Assembly: GCA_036567965.1 (NCBI GenBank)
Contig: DATCTN010000026.1
Location: 305,297 to 369,296, forward strand
Direction of reading: 5' to 3'
DNA length: 64,000 bases
DNA from: Candidatus Kryptoniota bacterium
Lineage (GTDB): Bacteria > Bacteroidota > Ignavibacteria > Kryptoniales > JAKASW01
The notes below the pieces were generated by a model, which saw only the letters and a list, made by a program, of their open reading frames with translations, was not told where the DNA came from and ran no database searches. Numbering within the stretch: the first letter of the stretch is position 1; each line of letters opens with the position of its first letter. The position numbers and the translations under genes were made by a program. Below are positions 17,314 to 27,044 of the stretch, one piece after another.

Positions 17314-18639
17314 ATGCACGCCGAGAAAAGTGAAATCATCTCTGCTTCGGCGGAGATTGCCAAAGAAAAAGGCATCGACAAGGAAGTCGTCTCGGAAATT
17401 CTTGAAGAGGTCTTCACCGGCATAGTGAAGAAGAAATACGGCGAAGACGTTGAAACAGATATAGTCACCAACGTTGACCGCGGAGAAATTGAGATATATG
17501 TAATCAAGAACATAGTGGAGCATGTGGAGAACCAGGCGAAGGAAATCAGCCTAGAGACTCTGAAGCAGCTCGAACCGGACGGTGAGTTTGAGATCGGTGA
17601 TCAGTACCCCGAGCAAGTGCCTCCCGAAGAACTTGGCCGTCGACTCGTTGTCTTCGCAAGGCAGACGTTTCTTCAGCGGCTTCATGAATACGAGAAAAAT
17701 GTAATCTATGACGAATACAACAAGATGATCGGGGAGATCGTGGTCGGAGAGATCTATCAGGTGAAAAGAGATTTCATTCTCGTGAACCACAATAGACGTG
17801 AATTGTTCCTCCCGAGATCCGAACAGATTTCCAACGAGCACTATCGCAAGAATTCGACAATCAGAGCGGTGGTGAAGGAAGTGAGAAAGGGAACGTCCGG
17901 ACCTCAGGTGATCATTTCGCGGGCCGACCCGATGTTTCTGAAAAAACTCTTCGAAATGGAGATCCCGGAAATATTCGACGGCGTCGTGGAAATTAGAGCA
18001 ATAGCCAGGGATCCCGGCAAGCGGGCAAAGGTTGCCGTGCTGTCGACCGATTCGCGGGTTGATGCGGTCGGTGCGTGCGTCGGCATGAAGGGCGTGAGGA
18101 TCCACTCGATAGTTCGCGAGCTCAATAACGAGAATATTGATGTCCTTCTCTATTCGGATGATCCGGCGCAGTTCGTCGAACGCTCGTTGACGCCCGCGAA
18201 GGTAACCCGCGTCGTGGTAGACAAGGAGAATAGGAAATCGCAGGTTTGGGTGGACACTAACCAGGAATCGGTGGCCATCGGAAAAGAAGGGATAAATGTG
18301 AAACTCGCTTCCCGGCTCACAGGATTCGACATCGACCTCATGAGAGAGGGCGTTGCACCGGAATCGAAGGGCGCCGCGAGGGAGAAGACAGGTACGGAGA
18401 TGTACGACATAGACTTGTCCGAGTTCAAGGAAGAACTCGGCGAGGGGTTGCTCACAAAATTTCTCGATGCCGGGTATCTCACTGCGAGAAATGTCCTGGA
18501 AGCAACGGAAGAGGAGATCAAGCTCGATGTAGCGGTACCTGACGAAGAAATTGCAAAAATAAAAGAGATGATGCGTAAGGAACTCGAGGAAGAACCGGAA
18601 AATGAATCCCCCGATAGTTCCACTGTGCAAGACGAATAG
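17314..18639 (+). CDS. nusA: Transcription termination/antitermination protein NusA
   Basis: 441 residues. The N-terminal RNA-polymerase-binding domain spans about 1-130, the S1 domain about 145-210 (GEIYQVKRDFILVNHNRREL), and two KH domains follow, with the NusA signature IRAIARDPGKRAKVAVLS and GVRIHSIVRELNNENIDVL. The C-terminal helix-hairpin-helix segment (LLTKFLDAGYLTARNVLEAT) resembles one acidic repeat. NusA controls pausing, termination and antitermination. In Escherichia coli it controls its own operon; the leader hairpin here could allow something similar. Confidence 0.98.
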   Translation: MHAEKSEIISASAEIAKEKGIDKEVVSEILEEVFTGIVKKKYGEDVETDIVTNVDRGEIEIYVIKNIVEHVENQAKEISLETLKQLEPDGEFEIGDQYPEQVPPEELGRRLVVFARQTFLQRLHEYEKNVIYDEYNKMIGEIVVGEIYQVKRDFILVNHNRRELFLPRSEQISNEHYRKNSTIRAVVKEVRKGTSGPQVIISRADPMFLKKLFEMEIPEIFDGVVEIRAIARDPGKRAKVAVLSTDSRVDAVGACVGMKGVRIHSIVRELNNENIDVLLYSDDPAQFVERSLTPAKVTRVVVDKENRKSQVWVDTNQESVAIGKEGINVKLASRLTGFDIDLMREGVAPESKGAAREKTGTEMYDIDLSEFKEELGEGLLTKFLDAGYLTARNVLEATEEEIKLDVAVPDEEIAKIKEMMRKELEEEPENESPDSSTVQDE

Positions 18640-18664
18640 GTCCTAGAGAAAGGCTACTCTCAGC

Positions 18665-21448
18665 ATGGCTGAAAGCACTGCAAAGAAAAAACTCGTGACG
18701 AAGGTCGCTTCTGAATTTCAGGTCTCTGCGGATCAGATCGTGGATTTTCTCAAGTCAAAAGGCCACGACAAGGTCAAACGCACGTCCTCGGTGGACGAAA
18801 AGATGTACACCGAGGTTGCCGCACATTTCAAGAAAGAGCTTGATCAGGTAGAGAAACGACAGAAGATCAAAGAACACCTCACTGAGAAACAAGAAGAAAA
18901 AATCGCGGTAAAGAAACTTGTCGACACGGTGACTGTTGAAAGGCACCCGGTTGAGTCCAGGATCGAGACCGCTCCTCCGCCGGAAGGCGCAGTCGTTGAA
19001 ACAGGTCCAACCGCTTTAACCGGCAAGCCGCAGGTACTTGATACCACCCCGCACGAAGTTGGCGGTCAGGTGGTAGGAGCCGGGCAGGAAGCCGGCGAGG
19101 TTGAAATTGTCGAAGAACCGGCATCTAAGGAGACACTCCTTGCTCCGGAAGAGACAGAGGATGTGACTTCGGACGTCAAAGAAACGCATGAGGCCGGTCG
19201 CAAGGTTACGACAGACCAGGCACCCGGCACTTCGCGCGTCGAGAAAAAAGCGGCTGTCCCTCCTGCTGAGGAGACTGGATTGAAGATACGCGGCCGGATG
19301 GACCTCAGAACCGGCCAGCTTATCAGCGAAGAAGAAATGCGGCTGAGGAGAGAGCTGGAGGAAGCCCAAAAGAAGAAGAAAGAAGCCGAAGCTCTCCTTG
19401 GCACCGAATCGTCCGCCTCAAAGAAGAAGAAAAAGAAAAAGAAGAAGATCAGGGAAGAGAGTGCAGAAGTCGCCCCCACTGCGGAAGTCACCGAGGATGA
19501 AGCCAAGAAACGCAAGAAGAAAAAGGGAAAACACCCTGACGTGGATCAGGCGGAAGTGGACCTCGCGTTCAGTCGGACGATGGCGAGCCTTGAAGACGCC
19601 GGTGATTCCGACCGCAATGCAATCCGAAGGAAGAAGAAAAAAGAAAAAATGGAAGCTCAGCAGCGCGAGATAGAGAAACAAGAAATTGAAAAGCGCAAGC
19701 TGAAACTACCCGAGTTCGTGTCGGTTGGAGAACTCTCGAAACTTATGAATGTCGACGTGGCCGATGTTATTTCGAAATGTATTTCCCTCGGCTTGATGGT
19801 TTCCATTAACCAGAGGTTGGATCTCGAGACGATTACTCTTCTCGCGGACGATTTTGGGTACGAAGTCGAGTTGCAGGAAGAATACACCGATGAGGTCCTC
19901 GAAGATAGAACCGATGCAGCCTCGACATTGAAGACCAGACCGCCCGTTGTCACGATCATGGGACATGTTGATCATGGCAAGACTTCTCTCCTGGACTTCA
20001 TCAGGCAGACTAATGTCGTCGCCGGGGAGGCAGGAGGTATTACACAGCACATCGGAGCTTACCAGGTCAGGCTTCCGAGCGGAAAACAAATCACTTTTCT
20101 AGATACTCCCGGCCACGAAGCCTTTACGGCCATGCGCGCCAGGGGTGCTCAGGTGACCGATATAGTCATCCTTGTCGTCGCAGCAGACGACAGCGTCATG
20201 CCTCAGACCATTGAAGCGATTAATCACGCCAGGGCAGCAAATGTCCCGCTCCTCGTTGCAATCAACAAGATGGATCGCCCTGAGGCCAACCCCGACAGAA
20301 TCAGGAAACAGCTTGCGGACCAGGGAGTCCTTCTTGAAGAGTGGGGCGGTAAGGCGCAGTCCGTAGAGATATCAGCTAAGAAAGGAACGAATGTCGAACT
20401 TCTCCTCGAGAAAGTCCTGCTCGAGGCCGAGGTCCTGGACCTGAAGGCGAATCCTGACAGGCTCGCGAGAGGTATCGTTATTGAATCGACAGTGGATAAA
20501 GGTCGTGGAGTGGTGGCAACAGTCCTCGTCCAGAAGGGAACTCTCAACGTAGGCGACCCGTTCGTCGCCGGCACAAGCAGCGGACGCGTACGCGCAATGA
20601 CTGACGAGAGAGGCAACAAGATCGAATCGGCTCTCCCCTCGATGCCGGTGCAGGTGATCGGTTCGGATGAGCTCCCGCTTGCTGGCGATGTAATAGTTGC
20701 GGTGGAAAACGAAAAGGTCGCCCGCGACATTAGCAATCGCAGAAAAATAATTAAACGCGAACAGGAGATGCGCGGCACCCAGCATCATATCACCCTCGAA
20801 GAAATTTCCAAGGAAATAAAGGAAGGTATGATCAGGCAGCTCAGCATCGTCGTGAAAGGCGATGTCGACGGATCCGTGCAGGCACTCAGCGACTCTCTGG
20901 CTAAACTTTCGAATGATGAAGTCAGAGTGGAAGTCATTCACAAAGCGGTGGGCGCAATCTCCGAGTCGGACGTCCTGCTTGCAGCCGCATCAAACGCGAT
21001 CATCTTAGGATTCCATGTCAGACCCAGCGCTGCCGCGAGGAAGTTGGCCGAATCCGAGTCGGTAGACATAAAACTGTACAGCATCATATACGACGCGATT
21101 GAGAATATCAGAAAAGCACTTGAAGGAATGCTCTCACCGGAAGTCCACGAAGAAATTGTCGGGACGCTGGAAGTCAGGCAGATTTTCAAGGTCCCCAAGT
21201 TCGGAACAGTGGCAGGCTCGTATGTATCCGACGGCAAAATCCAGCGGAGCAACAAGATACGCCTGGTTCGAGACGGGATCGTGGTTCTGGAAGGCTCCAT
21301 CGCGTCTCTCAAGAGATTCAAGGACGATGTGCGAGAAGTCGAACAGGGTTACGAATGCGGTGTGAGTCTCGAGAATTTTAACGACATCAAAGTCGGAGAC
21401 ACGATCGAAGCATTCGTCATCGTCGAGACCCAGCGCACGCTTGCGTGA
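18665..21448 (+). CDS. infB: Translation initiation factor IF-2
   Basis: 927 residues. Residues about 1-60 form an IF2-N domain, followed by a long Lys/Glu/Pro-rich linker (to about 335) and a second IF2-N domain. The GTPase G1 motif GHVDHGKT is at 433-440, followed by DTPGHEAF and NKMD. Domains II to IV follow (VKGDVDGSVQALSDSLAKLS; YECGVSLENFNDIKVGD). IF-2 brings fMet-tRNA to the 30S subunit. Its stop overlaps a GTG that could start rbfA. Confidence 0.98.
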   Translation: MAESTAKKKLVTKVASEFQVSADQIVDFLKSKGHDKVKRTSSVDEKMYTEVAAHFKKELDQVEKRQKIKEHLTEKQEEKIAVKKLVDTVTVERHPVESRIETAPPPEGAVVETGPTALTGKPQVLDTTPHEVGGQVVGAGQEAGEVEIVEEPASKETLLAPEETEDVTSDVKETHEAGRKVTTDQAPGTSRVEKKAAVPPAEETGLKIRGRMDLRTGQLISEEEMRLRRELEEAQKKKKEAEALLGTESSASKKKKKKKKKIREESAEVAPTAEVTEDEAKKRKKKKGKHPDVDQAEVDLAFSRTMASLEDAGDSDRNAIRRKKKKEKMEAQQREIEKQEIEKRKLKLPEFVSVGELSKLMNVDVADVISKCISLGLMVSINQRLDLETITLLADDFGYEVELQEEYTDEVLEDRTDAASTLKTRPPVVTIMGHVDHGKTSLLDFIRQTNVVAGEAGGITQHIGAYQVRLPSGKQITFLDTPGHEAFTAMRARGAQVTDIVILVVAADDSVMPQTIEAINHARAANVPLLVAINKMDRPEANPDRIRKQLADQGVLLEEWGGKAQSVEISAKKGTNVELLLEKVLLEAEVLDLKANPDRLARGIVIESTVDKGRGVVATVLVQKGTLNVGDPFVAGTSSGRVRAMTDERGNKIESALPSMPVQVIGSDELPLAGDVIVAVENEKVARDISNRRKIIKREQEMRGTQHHITLEEISKEIKEGMIRQLSIVVKGDVDGSVQALSDSLAKLSNDEVRVEVIHKAVGAISESDVLLAAASNAIILGFHVRPSAAARKLAESESVDIKLYSIIYDAIENIRKALEGMLSPEVHEEIVGTLEVRQIFKVPKFGTVAGSYVSDGKIQRSNKIRLVRDGIVVLEGSIASLKRFKDDVREVEQGYECGVSLENFNDIKVGDTIEAFVIVETQRTLA

Positions 21449-21483
21449 TCGATGCTCCCAATACTGAATTTAGAATCATAGAA

Positions 21484-21834
21484 ATGTCCGTCAGAACTGA
21501 AAAGGTTGCCCATTTGATAAAGGAAGAAGTGGGATCGTTAATCGAGCGTGACTATCGCACTTCGGAGATGGGATTCATTACAGTCACGAAAGTCACCATG
21601 TCCCCCGATCTAAGGCTTGCGAAAATTTATCTCAGCATATTTGGTGATAACAAGACAAAAGAACGAACTCTTTTCTTGCTTAACGAATCGAAAAAAGATA
21701 TCAGACGTTATATAGGCAGCAGGGTCAGACTTAAGTTTACTCCCGAAATAGCGTTGTTCATCGATGATACATTGGACTACGTCATGAATATTGAAGAGCT
21801 TCTCAAGAAGGCACATGAGCATGATGGCAAGTGA
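21484..21834 (+). CDS. rbfA: 30S ribosome-binding factor RbfA
   Basis: From ATG 21484 the protein is 116 residues and starts MSVRTEKVAHLIKEEVGSLI, the standard RbfA N-terminus. An in-frame GTG at 21445 overlaps the infB stop and would add 13 residues; neither has a strong ribosome binding site, and I prefer 21484 by family alignment. It has the KH-like core with SPDLRLAKIYLSIFGDNKTK and VRLKFTPEIALFIDDTLDY. RbfA acts in cold-adapted 30S assembly. Confidence 0.95.
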   Translation: MSVRTEKVAHLIKEEVGSLIERDYRTSEMGFITVTKVTMSPDLRLAKIYLSIFGDNKTKERTLFLLNESKKDIRRYIGSRVRLKFTPEIALFIDDTLDYVMNIEELLKKAHEHDGK

Positions 21835-22486
21835 TGGAGGAAGCATAATCCCGGTCTACAAGCCGAGAGGAATTACTTCGTTTGAGGTCGTGCGGATTGT
21901 GCGGAGAGAGCTCAATCTCAAGAAGGTAGGCCATGCAGGGACTCTCGATCCGCTCGCAGAAGGCCTCCTGATTCTCCTGACCGGAAGCAAAACTAAGATG
22001 ATGGATGAACTTCTGAAGGTCGGTAAAGAGTATGTAGCGACGCTAAAACTCGGAAGCGTTTCGAAAAGCCATGATCTGGAAACGGAATTGGTGGTGAGAG
22101 CTCCGTATGTGAAGGTCTCGGAGACCGAAATCAGAGAATCATTGAAGAAATACAGAGGGCAGATTGAACAGGTCCCTCCCGAGTATTCTGCGGCATGGGT
22201 AAATGGAAAGCGAGCTTATAACCTGGCGAGAGAAGGAGTCCGGTTTAAACTGAAACCGAAAGTCGTAACCATTTCCGAAATCGAGGTTGTCAGTTACATA
22301 TCGCCCGCCCTCGTTCTGCGTATCGCTTGCTCGAGTGGAACATATGTGAGGAGCCTTGCAAGGGATATAGGCGAAGATCTCGGATGCGGCGCTGTGCTGA
22401 CGGAACTGGTGAGGACCCGGATCGGTCCCTACAGCGTCGAAAACGCAATCCGCCTTGACGAACTCAAATTGAGATTCGCGTCATGA
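21821..22486 (+). CDS. truB: tRNA pseudouridine(55) synthase TruB
   Basis: From ATG 21821 the product is 221 residues. AAGAAGG at 21804-21811 gives good spacing to this ATG; ATG 21815 and TTG 21791 are also in frame. Motifs include YKPRGITSFEVVR, the catalytic HAGTLDPLAEGLL (Asp in GTLDP), and the C-terminal VRSLARDIGEDLG. It makes pseudouridine 55 in the T loop of tRNA. It overlaps the end of rbfA by 14 bases and ribF by four. Confidence 0.95.
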   Translation: MMASDGGSIIPVYKPRGITSFEVVRIVRRELNLKKVGHAGTLDPLAEGLLILLTGSKTKMMDELLKVGKEYVATLKLGSVSKSHDLETELVVRAPYVKVSETEIRESLKKYRGQIEQVPPEYSAAWVNGKRAYNLAREGVRFKLKPKVVTISEIEVVSYISPALVLRIACSSGTYVRSLARDIGEDLGCGAVLTELVRTRIGPYSVENAIRLDELKLRFAS

Positions 22487-23433
22487 TACGCTACTCTATC
22501 GACGAGATGCGCTTCGATCCGAAATCTGTGGTCACCGTCGGCACATTCGACGGGTTGCATGTCGCACATCAGAAGATCTTACAAACTCTCACTGAAAAAG
22601 CGAAAGCCATCCGCGGAAGAAGTGTAGCGATAACTTTCAAGCCGCATCCTCAGGAAATACTCGGTAAGAAAAAAGTCGAGCTCCTTCTTACCGAGGAAGA
22701 GAGAGTCCAGACGTTAAGCGAGGCCGGAGTCGACGAAGTCTGCCTCATCAAATTTGACAGGGATTTCTCTCTCGTTACTGCCGAGGAGTTTCTTGTGGAG
22801 CTTGTTCGCGGAAGAATTGGCTTGAGTGAGCTAGTGCTCGGGTACAGCCACACTTTCGGACGCGGCGCCGAGGGAAATGTCGCATTTGCAACAAAGGTCG
22901 GCGCGAAGATCGGATTTAAGGTCGACTCGATTGATGCGATAAAGATCGATGGAAATATTGTGTCGACGTCAAACATAAAGAGATTGCTGAAAAACGGGAA
23001 CCTCGCGCTCGCGAATCGGATGCTCGGCCGGCCTTACGCGATCGATGGCTATGTGATCAGAGGAGACGCGAGAGGCCGCACGCTTGGTTATCCGACAGCG
23101 AATCTGAGACTCGTCGACGAGAGAATACTATACCCTTCTAACGGTGTTTATATCGTCGAAGCACACGTTGAAGGAGATAGGTTCACGGGTCTGGCCAGCG
23201 TCGGAGTGAGACCAACCTTTGAAGAAAGCACCACTGTTACACTGGAGGTATGGATATCAGATTTCCACAGAGATATATATGGCAAGAAAATCAGGGTATC
23301 GTTCATTCATCGGCTGCGCGACGAACTCAAATTCGATTCCCCGGAGCAGCTGATCTCCCACATGGATGCCGACAAAGCGATGATGAACGAATATCTAGTA
23401 AGAACTTTGAACAAACAAAAGCAGGAGTTTTAA
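22483..23433 (+). CDS. ribF: Bifunctional riboflavin kinase / FAD synthetase
   Basis: 316 residues. The N-terminal nucleotidyltransferase domain has [18 protein letters not shown] and [17 protein letters not shown]. The C-terminal flavokinase domain has [19 protein letters not shown] and [19 protein letters not shown]. It converts riboflavin to FMN and then FAD. It overlaps truB by four bases (ATGA) and its last bases hold the rpsO ribosome binding site (CAGGAG). Confidence 0.96.
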   Translation: MIRYSIDEMRFDPKSVVTVGTFDGLHVAHQKILQTLTEKAKAIRGRSVAITFKPHPQEILGKKKVELLLTEEERVQTLSEAGVDEVCLIKFDRDFSLVTAEEFLVELVRGRIGLSELVLGYSHTFGRGAEGNVAFATKVGAKIGFKVDSIDAIKIDGNIVSTSNIKRLLKNGNLALANRMLGRPYAIDGYVIRGDARGRTLGYPTANLRLVDERILYPSNGVYIVEAHVEGDRFTGLASVGVRPTFEESTTVTLEVWISDFHRDIYGKKIRVSFIHRLRDELKFDSPEQLISHMDADKAMMNEYLVRTLNKQKQEF

Positions 23434-23435
23434 GA

Positions 23436-23705
23436 ATGCCTTTAACGAAGGAGCACAAGCAGGACATAATTAAGAAATATGGGAAGTCGGATCATGACTC
23501 AGGGAGCACTGAGGTCCAGATTGCCATTCTTACGGAAAGGATAAATGAACTGTCCTCCCACTTCGACGCGCACAAGAAAGACAACCATTCCCGAACGGGT
23601 TTGTTGAGGATGGTAGGCAAACGCCGCCGCCTTCTGGATTATCTTCAATCACAAAACATCGATAGATACCGGAAAATATTGGACGAGTTGGGCCTGAGAA
23701 AGTAA
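23436..23705 (+). CDS. rpsO: 30S ribosomal protein S15
   Basis: 89 residues from ATG 23436, beginning [20 protein letters not shown] and containing [20 protein letters not shown] and [20 protein letters not shown], the S15 signature. A longer in-frame reading from 23250 overlaps ribF and is rejected. S15 binds the central domain of 16S rRNA and in many bacteria represses its own synthesis. It is followed after 14 bases by pnp, the classic rpsO-pnp pair. Confidence 0.98.
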   Translation: MPLTKEHKQDIIKKYGKSDHDSGSTEVQIAILTERINELSSHFDAHKKDNHSRTGLLRMVGKRRRLLDYLQSQNIDRYRKILDELGLRK

Positions 23706-23719
23706 AACGAAAAGGAAAA

Positions 23720-25888
23720 ATGATGGAAGGTTTAATAACAAAAGAAATAGAGATCGGCGGACGAAAACTGTCGCTTGAGACCGGCCGATTCGCCAAACAG
23801 GCAAGCGGTGCGGTGATGGTACTGTATGGTGACACGCTCGTACTCTCGACGGTAGTCGGGGCCGAAGAGGAAATCGAAGGACGAGACTTCCTCCCGCTGT
23901 CGGTAGAGTACCGCGAGAAGACCGCATCAGCGGGGAAGATCCCGGGAGGTTTCCTGAAGCGCGAGGGCAGGCCGAACGAGAAAGAAATTCTTTCCGCCAG
24001 ATTGATCGATCGCCCGATACGGCCGCTGTTTCCCAAGGAGTGGCGATATGAAACGCAGGTGGTGTCGACGGTTTTCTCCTTTGACGGAGAGAACGACGGC
24101 GACGTCCTTGGCGCGATAGGTGCTTCTGCAGCGCTGATGATTTCAGATATTCCGTTTGCGGGCCCAATTGCCGAAGTGAGGGTCGGAAGGCTGGAAGGAC
24201 AATATCTCATTAACCCTCTGATTTCGCAGCTTGCCAATTCTGATATGGATCTCATAGTAGCGGGAACTGAAGATTCCATCGTGATGGTCGAGGGCGAGGC
24301 GAAAGAAATCTCAGAAGCCGACATGATAGGGGCACTGGAATTCGCCCACAAGCACATCAAGGAGATAGTAGCACTCCAGAAGGATCTTGCGTCGATGGTC
24401 GGAGCAGTGAAGCGCAAAGTCGCAGAAGTACAAACGAACGAACAGCTGGTCGCCGACGTGAAGGCGCTTGCATATGACAAGATCCACGAACTGAACAGAC
24501 TCGTTGTTAAGAAATCCGAGCGCAGCGAGCGTACGAAGGCAATCAAAGAAGAAACGCTTCTTGCTCTCGCAGAAAAATATCCGGAGCAGGAATCGACAAT
24601 AGGCGAAATTCTCCACGAGATTGAGCGGGTAGACATGCGCTCGATGATCCTGAAAGAGGAAAGACGCCTCGATGGGAGGGGGTACCGCGAAGTCCGTCCC
24701 ATTACATGTGAGGTTGGAGTGCTGCCGCGGACGCACGGCTCCTCACTTTTTACTCGCGGCGAGACACAGAGTCTGACTTCGGTGACTCTCGGGACGAAGC
24801 TCGATGAGCAGACGATAGATGGTCTGCTACCTGAGTCCACAAAACGGTTCATGCTTCATTACAATTTCCCCGGCTTCAGTGTCGGCGAAATAGCTCCGAT
24901 GAGAGGACCGGGCCGGAGAGAAATTGGTCACGGAAATCTCGCCGAGCGCGCTCTGAAGAATCTGATTCCAGGTGAAAAGGAATTTCCATACACCGTCCGC
25001 ATCGTGTCCGATATTCTCGAATCGAATGGCTCTTCTTCTATGGCGACTGTGTGTGCGGGCTCGCTCGCCTTGATGGACGCTGGCGTTCCTCTCGCAAAAT
25101 CTGTTGCGGGAATCGCCATGGGACTCATAAAAGAAGAGGAAGATATTGCTGTTATAACCGACATCCTTGGAAATGAAGATCATCTTGGCGATATGGATTT
25201 TAAAGTCGCCGGGACACGCGAAGGAATCACGGCCTTCCAGATGGACATTAAAATCCGCGGGATCTCTTTCGAGATAATGACCCGTGCACTCGAGCAGGCG
25301 AAAGAAGGTAGACAGCATATACTGGGGATAATGGAAAAAAGCATTGCCGAACCCCGCAAGGAGCTTTCATCTTACGCGCCGAGGATGACTTCCATCAAGA
25401 TACCTGTCGACATGATCGGTGCTGTCATCGGTCCGGGCGGAAAAGTCATCAAAAATATCGTGCAGCAGACCGGAGCTGAAGTCAACATTGAAGACGACGG
25501 ATCAGTGGTCATAGCGGCAGTGTCCGCCGAGTCAAGTGATAAGGCGAGAGAGATGATCGAGCGTCTTGTTCAAATGCCTGAAGTCGGCAAGGTGTACAAA
25601 GCAACCGTGAAACGACTCATGGATTTCGGAGTCTTCGTTGAATTCCTGCCAGGTAAGGAGGGCCTCCTGCATATCTCGCAGATTGACCACAAACGAGTGA
25701 ACAAAGTCGAGGATGTGTTCAAGCTCGGGGATGAAGTCGAAGTGAAGCTGATGGAAATCGACGATATGGGGAGATACAATCTGAGCCACAAGGTCCTTAT
25801 TGAGAACCCCAATCCTGGAGCCCCTGAAGAAGAGCACCACTCCAGACCGAGACAATCCGATAGGTCGAGAAGAGGTCCGCACCGCTGA
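23720..25888 (+). CDS. pnp: Polyribonucleotide nucleotidyltransferase (PNPase)
   Basis: 722 residues. Two RNase PH domains flank a helical domain; FLPLSVEYREKTASAGKIPG and GSSSMATVCAGSLALMDAGV are typical. A KH domain follows around 560 (MIGAVIGPGGKVIKNIVQQT) and an S1 domain around 625-695 (YKATVKRLMDFGVFVEFLPG). It degrades RNA 3'-5' by phosphorolysis. The C-terminal tail is short and basic (RPRQSDRSRRGPHR). The stop codon lies in the loop of the terminator hairpin. Confidence 0.98.
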   Translation: MMEGLITKEIEIGGRKLSLETGRFAKQASGAVMVLYGDTLVLSTVVGAEEEIEGRDFLPLSVEYREKTASAGKIPGGFLKREGRPNEKEILSARLIDRPIRPLFPKEWRYETQVVSTVFSFDGENDGDVLGAIGASAALMISDIPFAGPIAEVRVGRLEGQYLINPLISQLANSDMDLIVAGTEDSIVMVEGEAKEISEADMIGALEFAHKHIKEIVALQKDLASMVGAVKRKVAEVQTNEQLVADVKALAYDKIHELNRLVVKKSERSERTKAIKEETLLALAEKYPEQESTIGEILHEIERVDMRSMILKEERRLDGRGYREVRPITCEVGVLPRTHGSSLFTRGETQSLTSVTLGTKLDEQTIDGLLPESTKRFMLHYNFPGFSVGEIAPMRGPGRREIGHGNLAERALKNLIPGEKEFPYTVRIVSDILESNGSSSMATVCAGSLALMDAGVPLAKSVAGIAMGLIKEEEDIAVITDILGNEDHLGDMDFKVAGTREGITAFQMDIKIRGISFEIMTRALEQAKEGRQHILGIMEKSIAEPRKELSSYAPRMTSIKIPVDMIGAVIGPGGKVIKNIVQQTGAEVNIEDDGSVVIAAVSAESSDKAREMIERLVQMPEVGKVYKATVKRLMDFGVFVEFLPGKEGLLHISQIDHKRVNKVEDVFKLGDEVEVKLMEIDDMGRYNLSHKVLIENPNPGAPEEEHHSRPRQSDRSRRGPHR

Positions 25889-25906
25889 TCGCGGTGTTGT
25901 TTTTTC
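25880..25906 (+). terminator. Intrinsic terminator of the rimP-pnp operon
   Basis: CACCGC (25880-25885), loop TGATC, GCGGTG (25891-25896), then TTGTTTTTTC. The pnp stop TGA (25886-25888) is inside the loop, so termination depends on the hairpin forming as ribosomes release. Confidence 0.8.
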
Positions 25907-25917
25907 TTCGAGTGTTG

Positions 25918-25923
25918 TATAAT
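25918..25923 (+). promoter_or_regulatory. TATAAT -10 box of the tRNA-Leu gene
   Basis: A perfect TATAAT at 25918-25923, eleven bases before the tRNA. With a spacer of 17 or 15 the -35 would be TGTTGT (25895-25900) or TTGTTT (25897-25902), which lie in the 3' arm and T tract of the pnp terminator. Confidence 0.6.
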
Positions 25924-25934
25924 TTTTTTTCCAA

Positions 25935-26018
25935 GCCGAAGTGGTGGAACTGGTAGACACACTGTCTTGAGGGGGCAGGGCCCGAAAGGGCGTGCGGGTT
26001 CGAGTCCCGCCTTCGGCA
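25935..26018 (+). tRNA. tRNA-Leu (anticodon GAG)
   Basis: A class II tRNA with acceptor GCCGAAG/CTTCGGC, discriminator A, D loop AACTGGTAGA, anticodon stem CTGTC/GGCAG with loop TTGAGGG (anticodon GAG), variable arm GGCCCGAAAGGGCGT and T arm GCGGGTTCGAGTCCCGC. CCA is not encoded. It stands alone after pnp with its own -10 box. Confidence 0.95.
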
Positions 26019-26525
26019 CTCGCTCATCTGTATATATACCCCACCGTTATTCTAGAGCTCATGACCCTGTAATTCTTACTTGCGTTGTCGGTAAAAGTTT
26101 CCACAAATGTTCGGGGCGCACTCGAGAATAACCTGAGCTACCCGCCATAACGCATCGATAAGAGTAGACTTGCCAGTCCGTCAGAGGTGGAGTCCGCTGC
26201 TTTTGTGGTGGCATGAGGTTAGCTGAGATGTGTCCTTGAGGAGTTCAAGTCTGATTTTCTGCACCTTTGAAAACCTGGGATTATGATAGGCATCCGATGA
26301 CTTTTCGTACGGGAGGAGAGCGTCCCGGTTGCCTGCCAGTCTTCGATCCAATCTAAAAGATGGATATTCAGCGCTGCACAGAGCATGCAATCAAGGATTG
26401 GTAGCAGGCTGGTTACGTGTTTCATGGTGTGATTCCCCGCATTTGATTCATTTCAAGACGTTTTTCCCGTTGGTAAAATGGTTTGAAATTTGCAGAATAC
26501 ACGGAAGTACCAATAAGGAGGAGTA
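26019..26525. other. Gene-free stretch of about 500 bases before the pilin-like genes
   Basis: No gene or known RNA is supported. Short open frames (for example 26329-26526) have no ribosome binding site and no recognisable domain. The last 15 bases contain AAGGAGGAG, the ribosome binding site of the first pilin-like gene. I see no c-di-GMP riboswitch or other structured leader, and no convincing promoter. Confidence 0.5.
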
Positions 26526-27032
26526 ATGGGAACAGGACAAACGCTTCTCACTGTTGGAGCAATTATGCTCCTGGGAATGGTGATCCTGACGGTAAATCGC
26601 AGCTTGAATGACACCAGCGAAGTTATGGTGAATTCAAACATTGGGCTGGAAGAAGTGTCCCTGGCGACTTCCATCATCGAAGAGGCCGAAGGAAAGGCTT
26701 TTGATGATAGCACGAAGGTAAACCCTCTTCTCCCGACTCAGCTCAGCCATTTGACACCTCCCTCATCGCTTGGTCAGGAAGGTGGGGTCACGACCGATCT
26801 CGATGACTTTGACGACTTCAATGGCCCGACCCATACCGGTCGCAGCGAGATCGACACTCTAAGCACGGGCATTTATCATGTGTTTACAAAAGTATACTAC
26901 ATCAATCCAGCGAACCCAGGTGTACCATCATCTACAACAACATGGAATAAGGAGATGGACGTCTGGGTTTGGAACACGTCGGTACCGGATACAGTCAAGA
27001 TGCATACTATATACAGTTACTGGTATTTCTAA
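26526..27032 (+). CDS. Pilin-like protein with very short leader (gene 1 of 3)
   Basis: 168 residues. It starts MGTGQTLLTVGAIMLLGMVI: three or four polar residues ending in Gly, then a 20-residue hydrophobic helix, as in a type IV pilin after a minimal leader, but without the usual Glu at +5 (Thr if cleavage follows G4). The rest is polar with a Asp-rich stretch (LDDFDDFNGPTH) and WNTSVP. A strong AAGGAGGAG precedes the ATG. I do not recognise the family. It is probably a minor pseudopilin or envelope-anchored protein acting with the next two genes. Confidence 0.65.
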   Translation: MGTGQTLLTVGAIMLLGMVILTVNRSLNDTSEVMVNSNIGLEEVSLATSIIEEAEGKAFDDSTKVNPLLPTQLSHLTPPSSLGQEGGVTTDLDDFDDFNGPTHTGRSEIDTLSTGIYHVFTKVYYINPANPGVPSSTTTWNKEMDVWVWNTSVPDTVKMHTIYSYWYF

Positions 27033-27044
27033 GGAGTAGAGCCA

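Noticed and set aside
17551..18630. A 359-codon open frame antisense to nusA
   Set aside because: It is a codon-bias shadow of nusA in a high-GC third-position gene; no ribosome binding site or family match.
23530..24852. A 440-codon open frame antisense to pnp, Ser/Arg/Pro rich
   Set aside because: Composition is typical of the reverse frame of an acidic protein; pnp is certain on the plus strand.
26019..26525. c-di-GMP riboswitch or other structured leader before the pilin-like genes
   Set aside because: I could not find the conserved core of GEMM-I or another known riboswitch by eye.
26329..26526. A 65-codon frame running into the first pilin-like gene
   Set aside because: No ribosome binding site, ends exactly at the next ATG, no family match.
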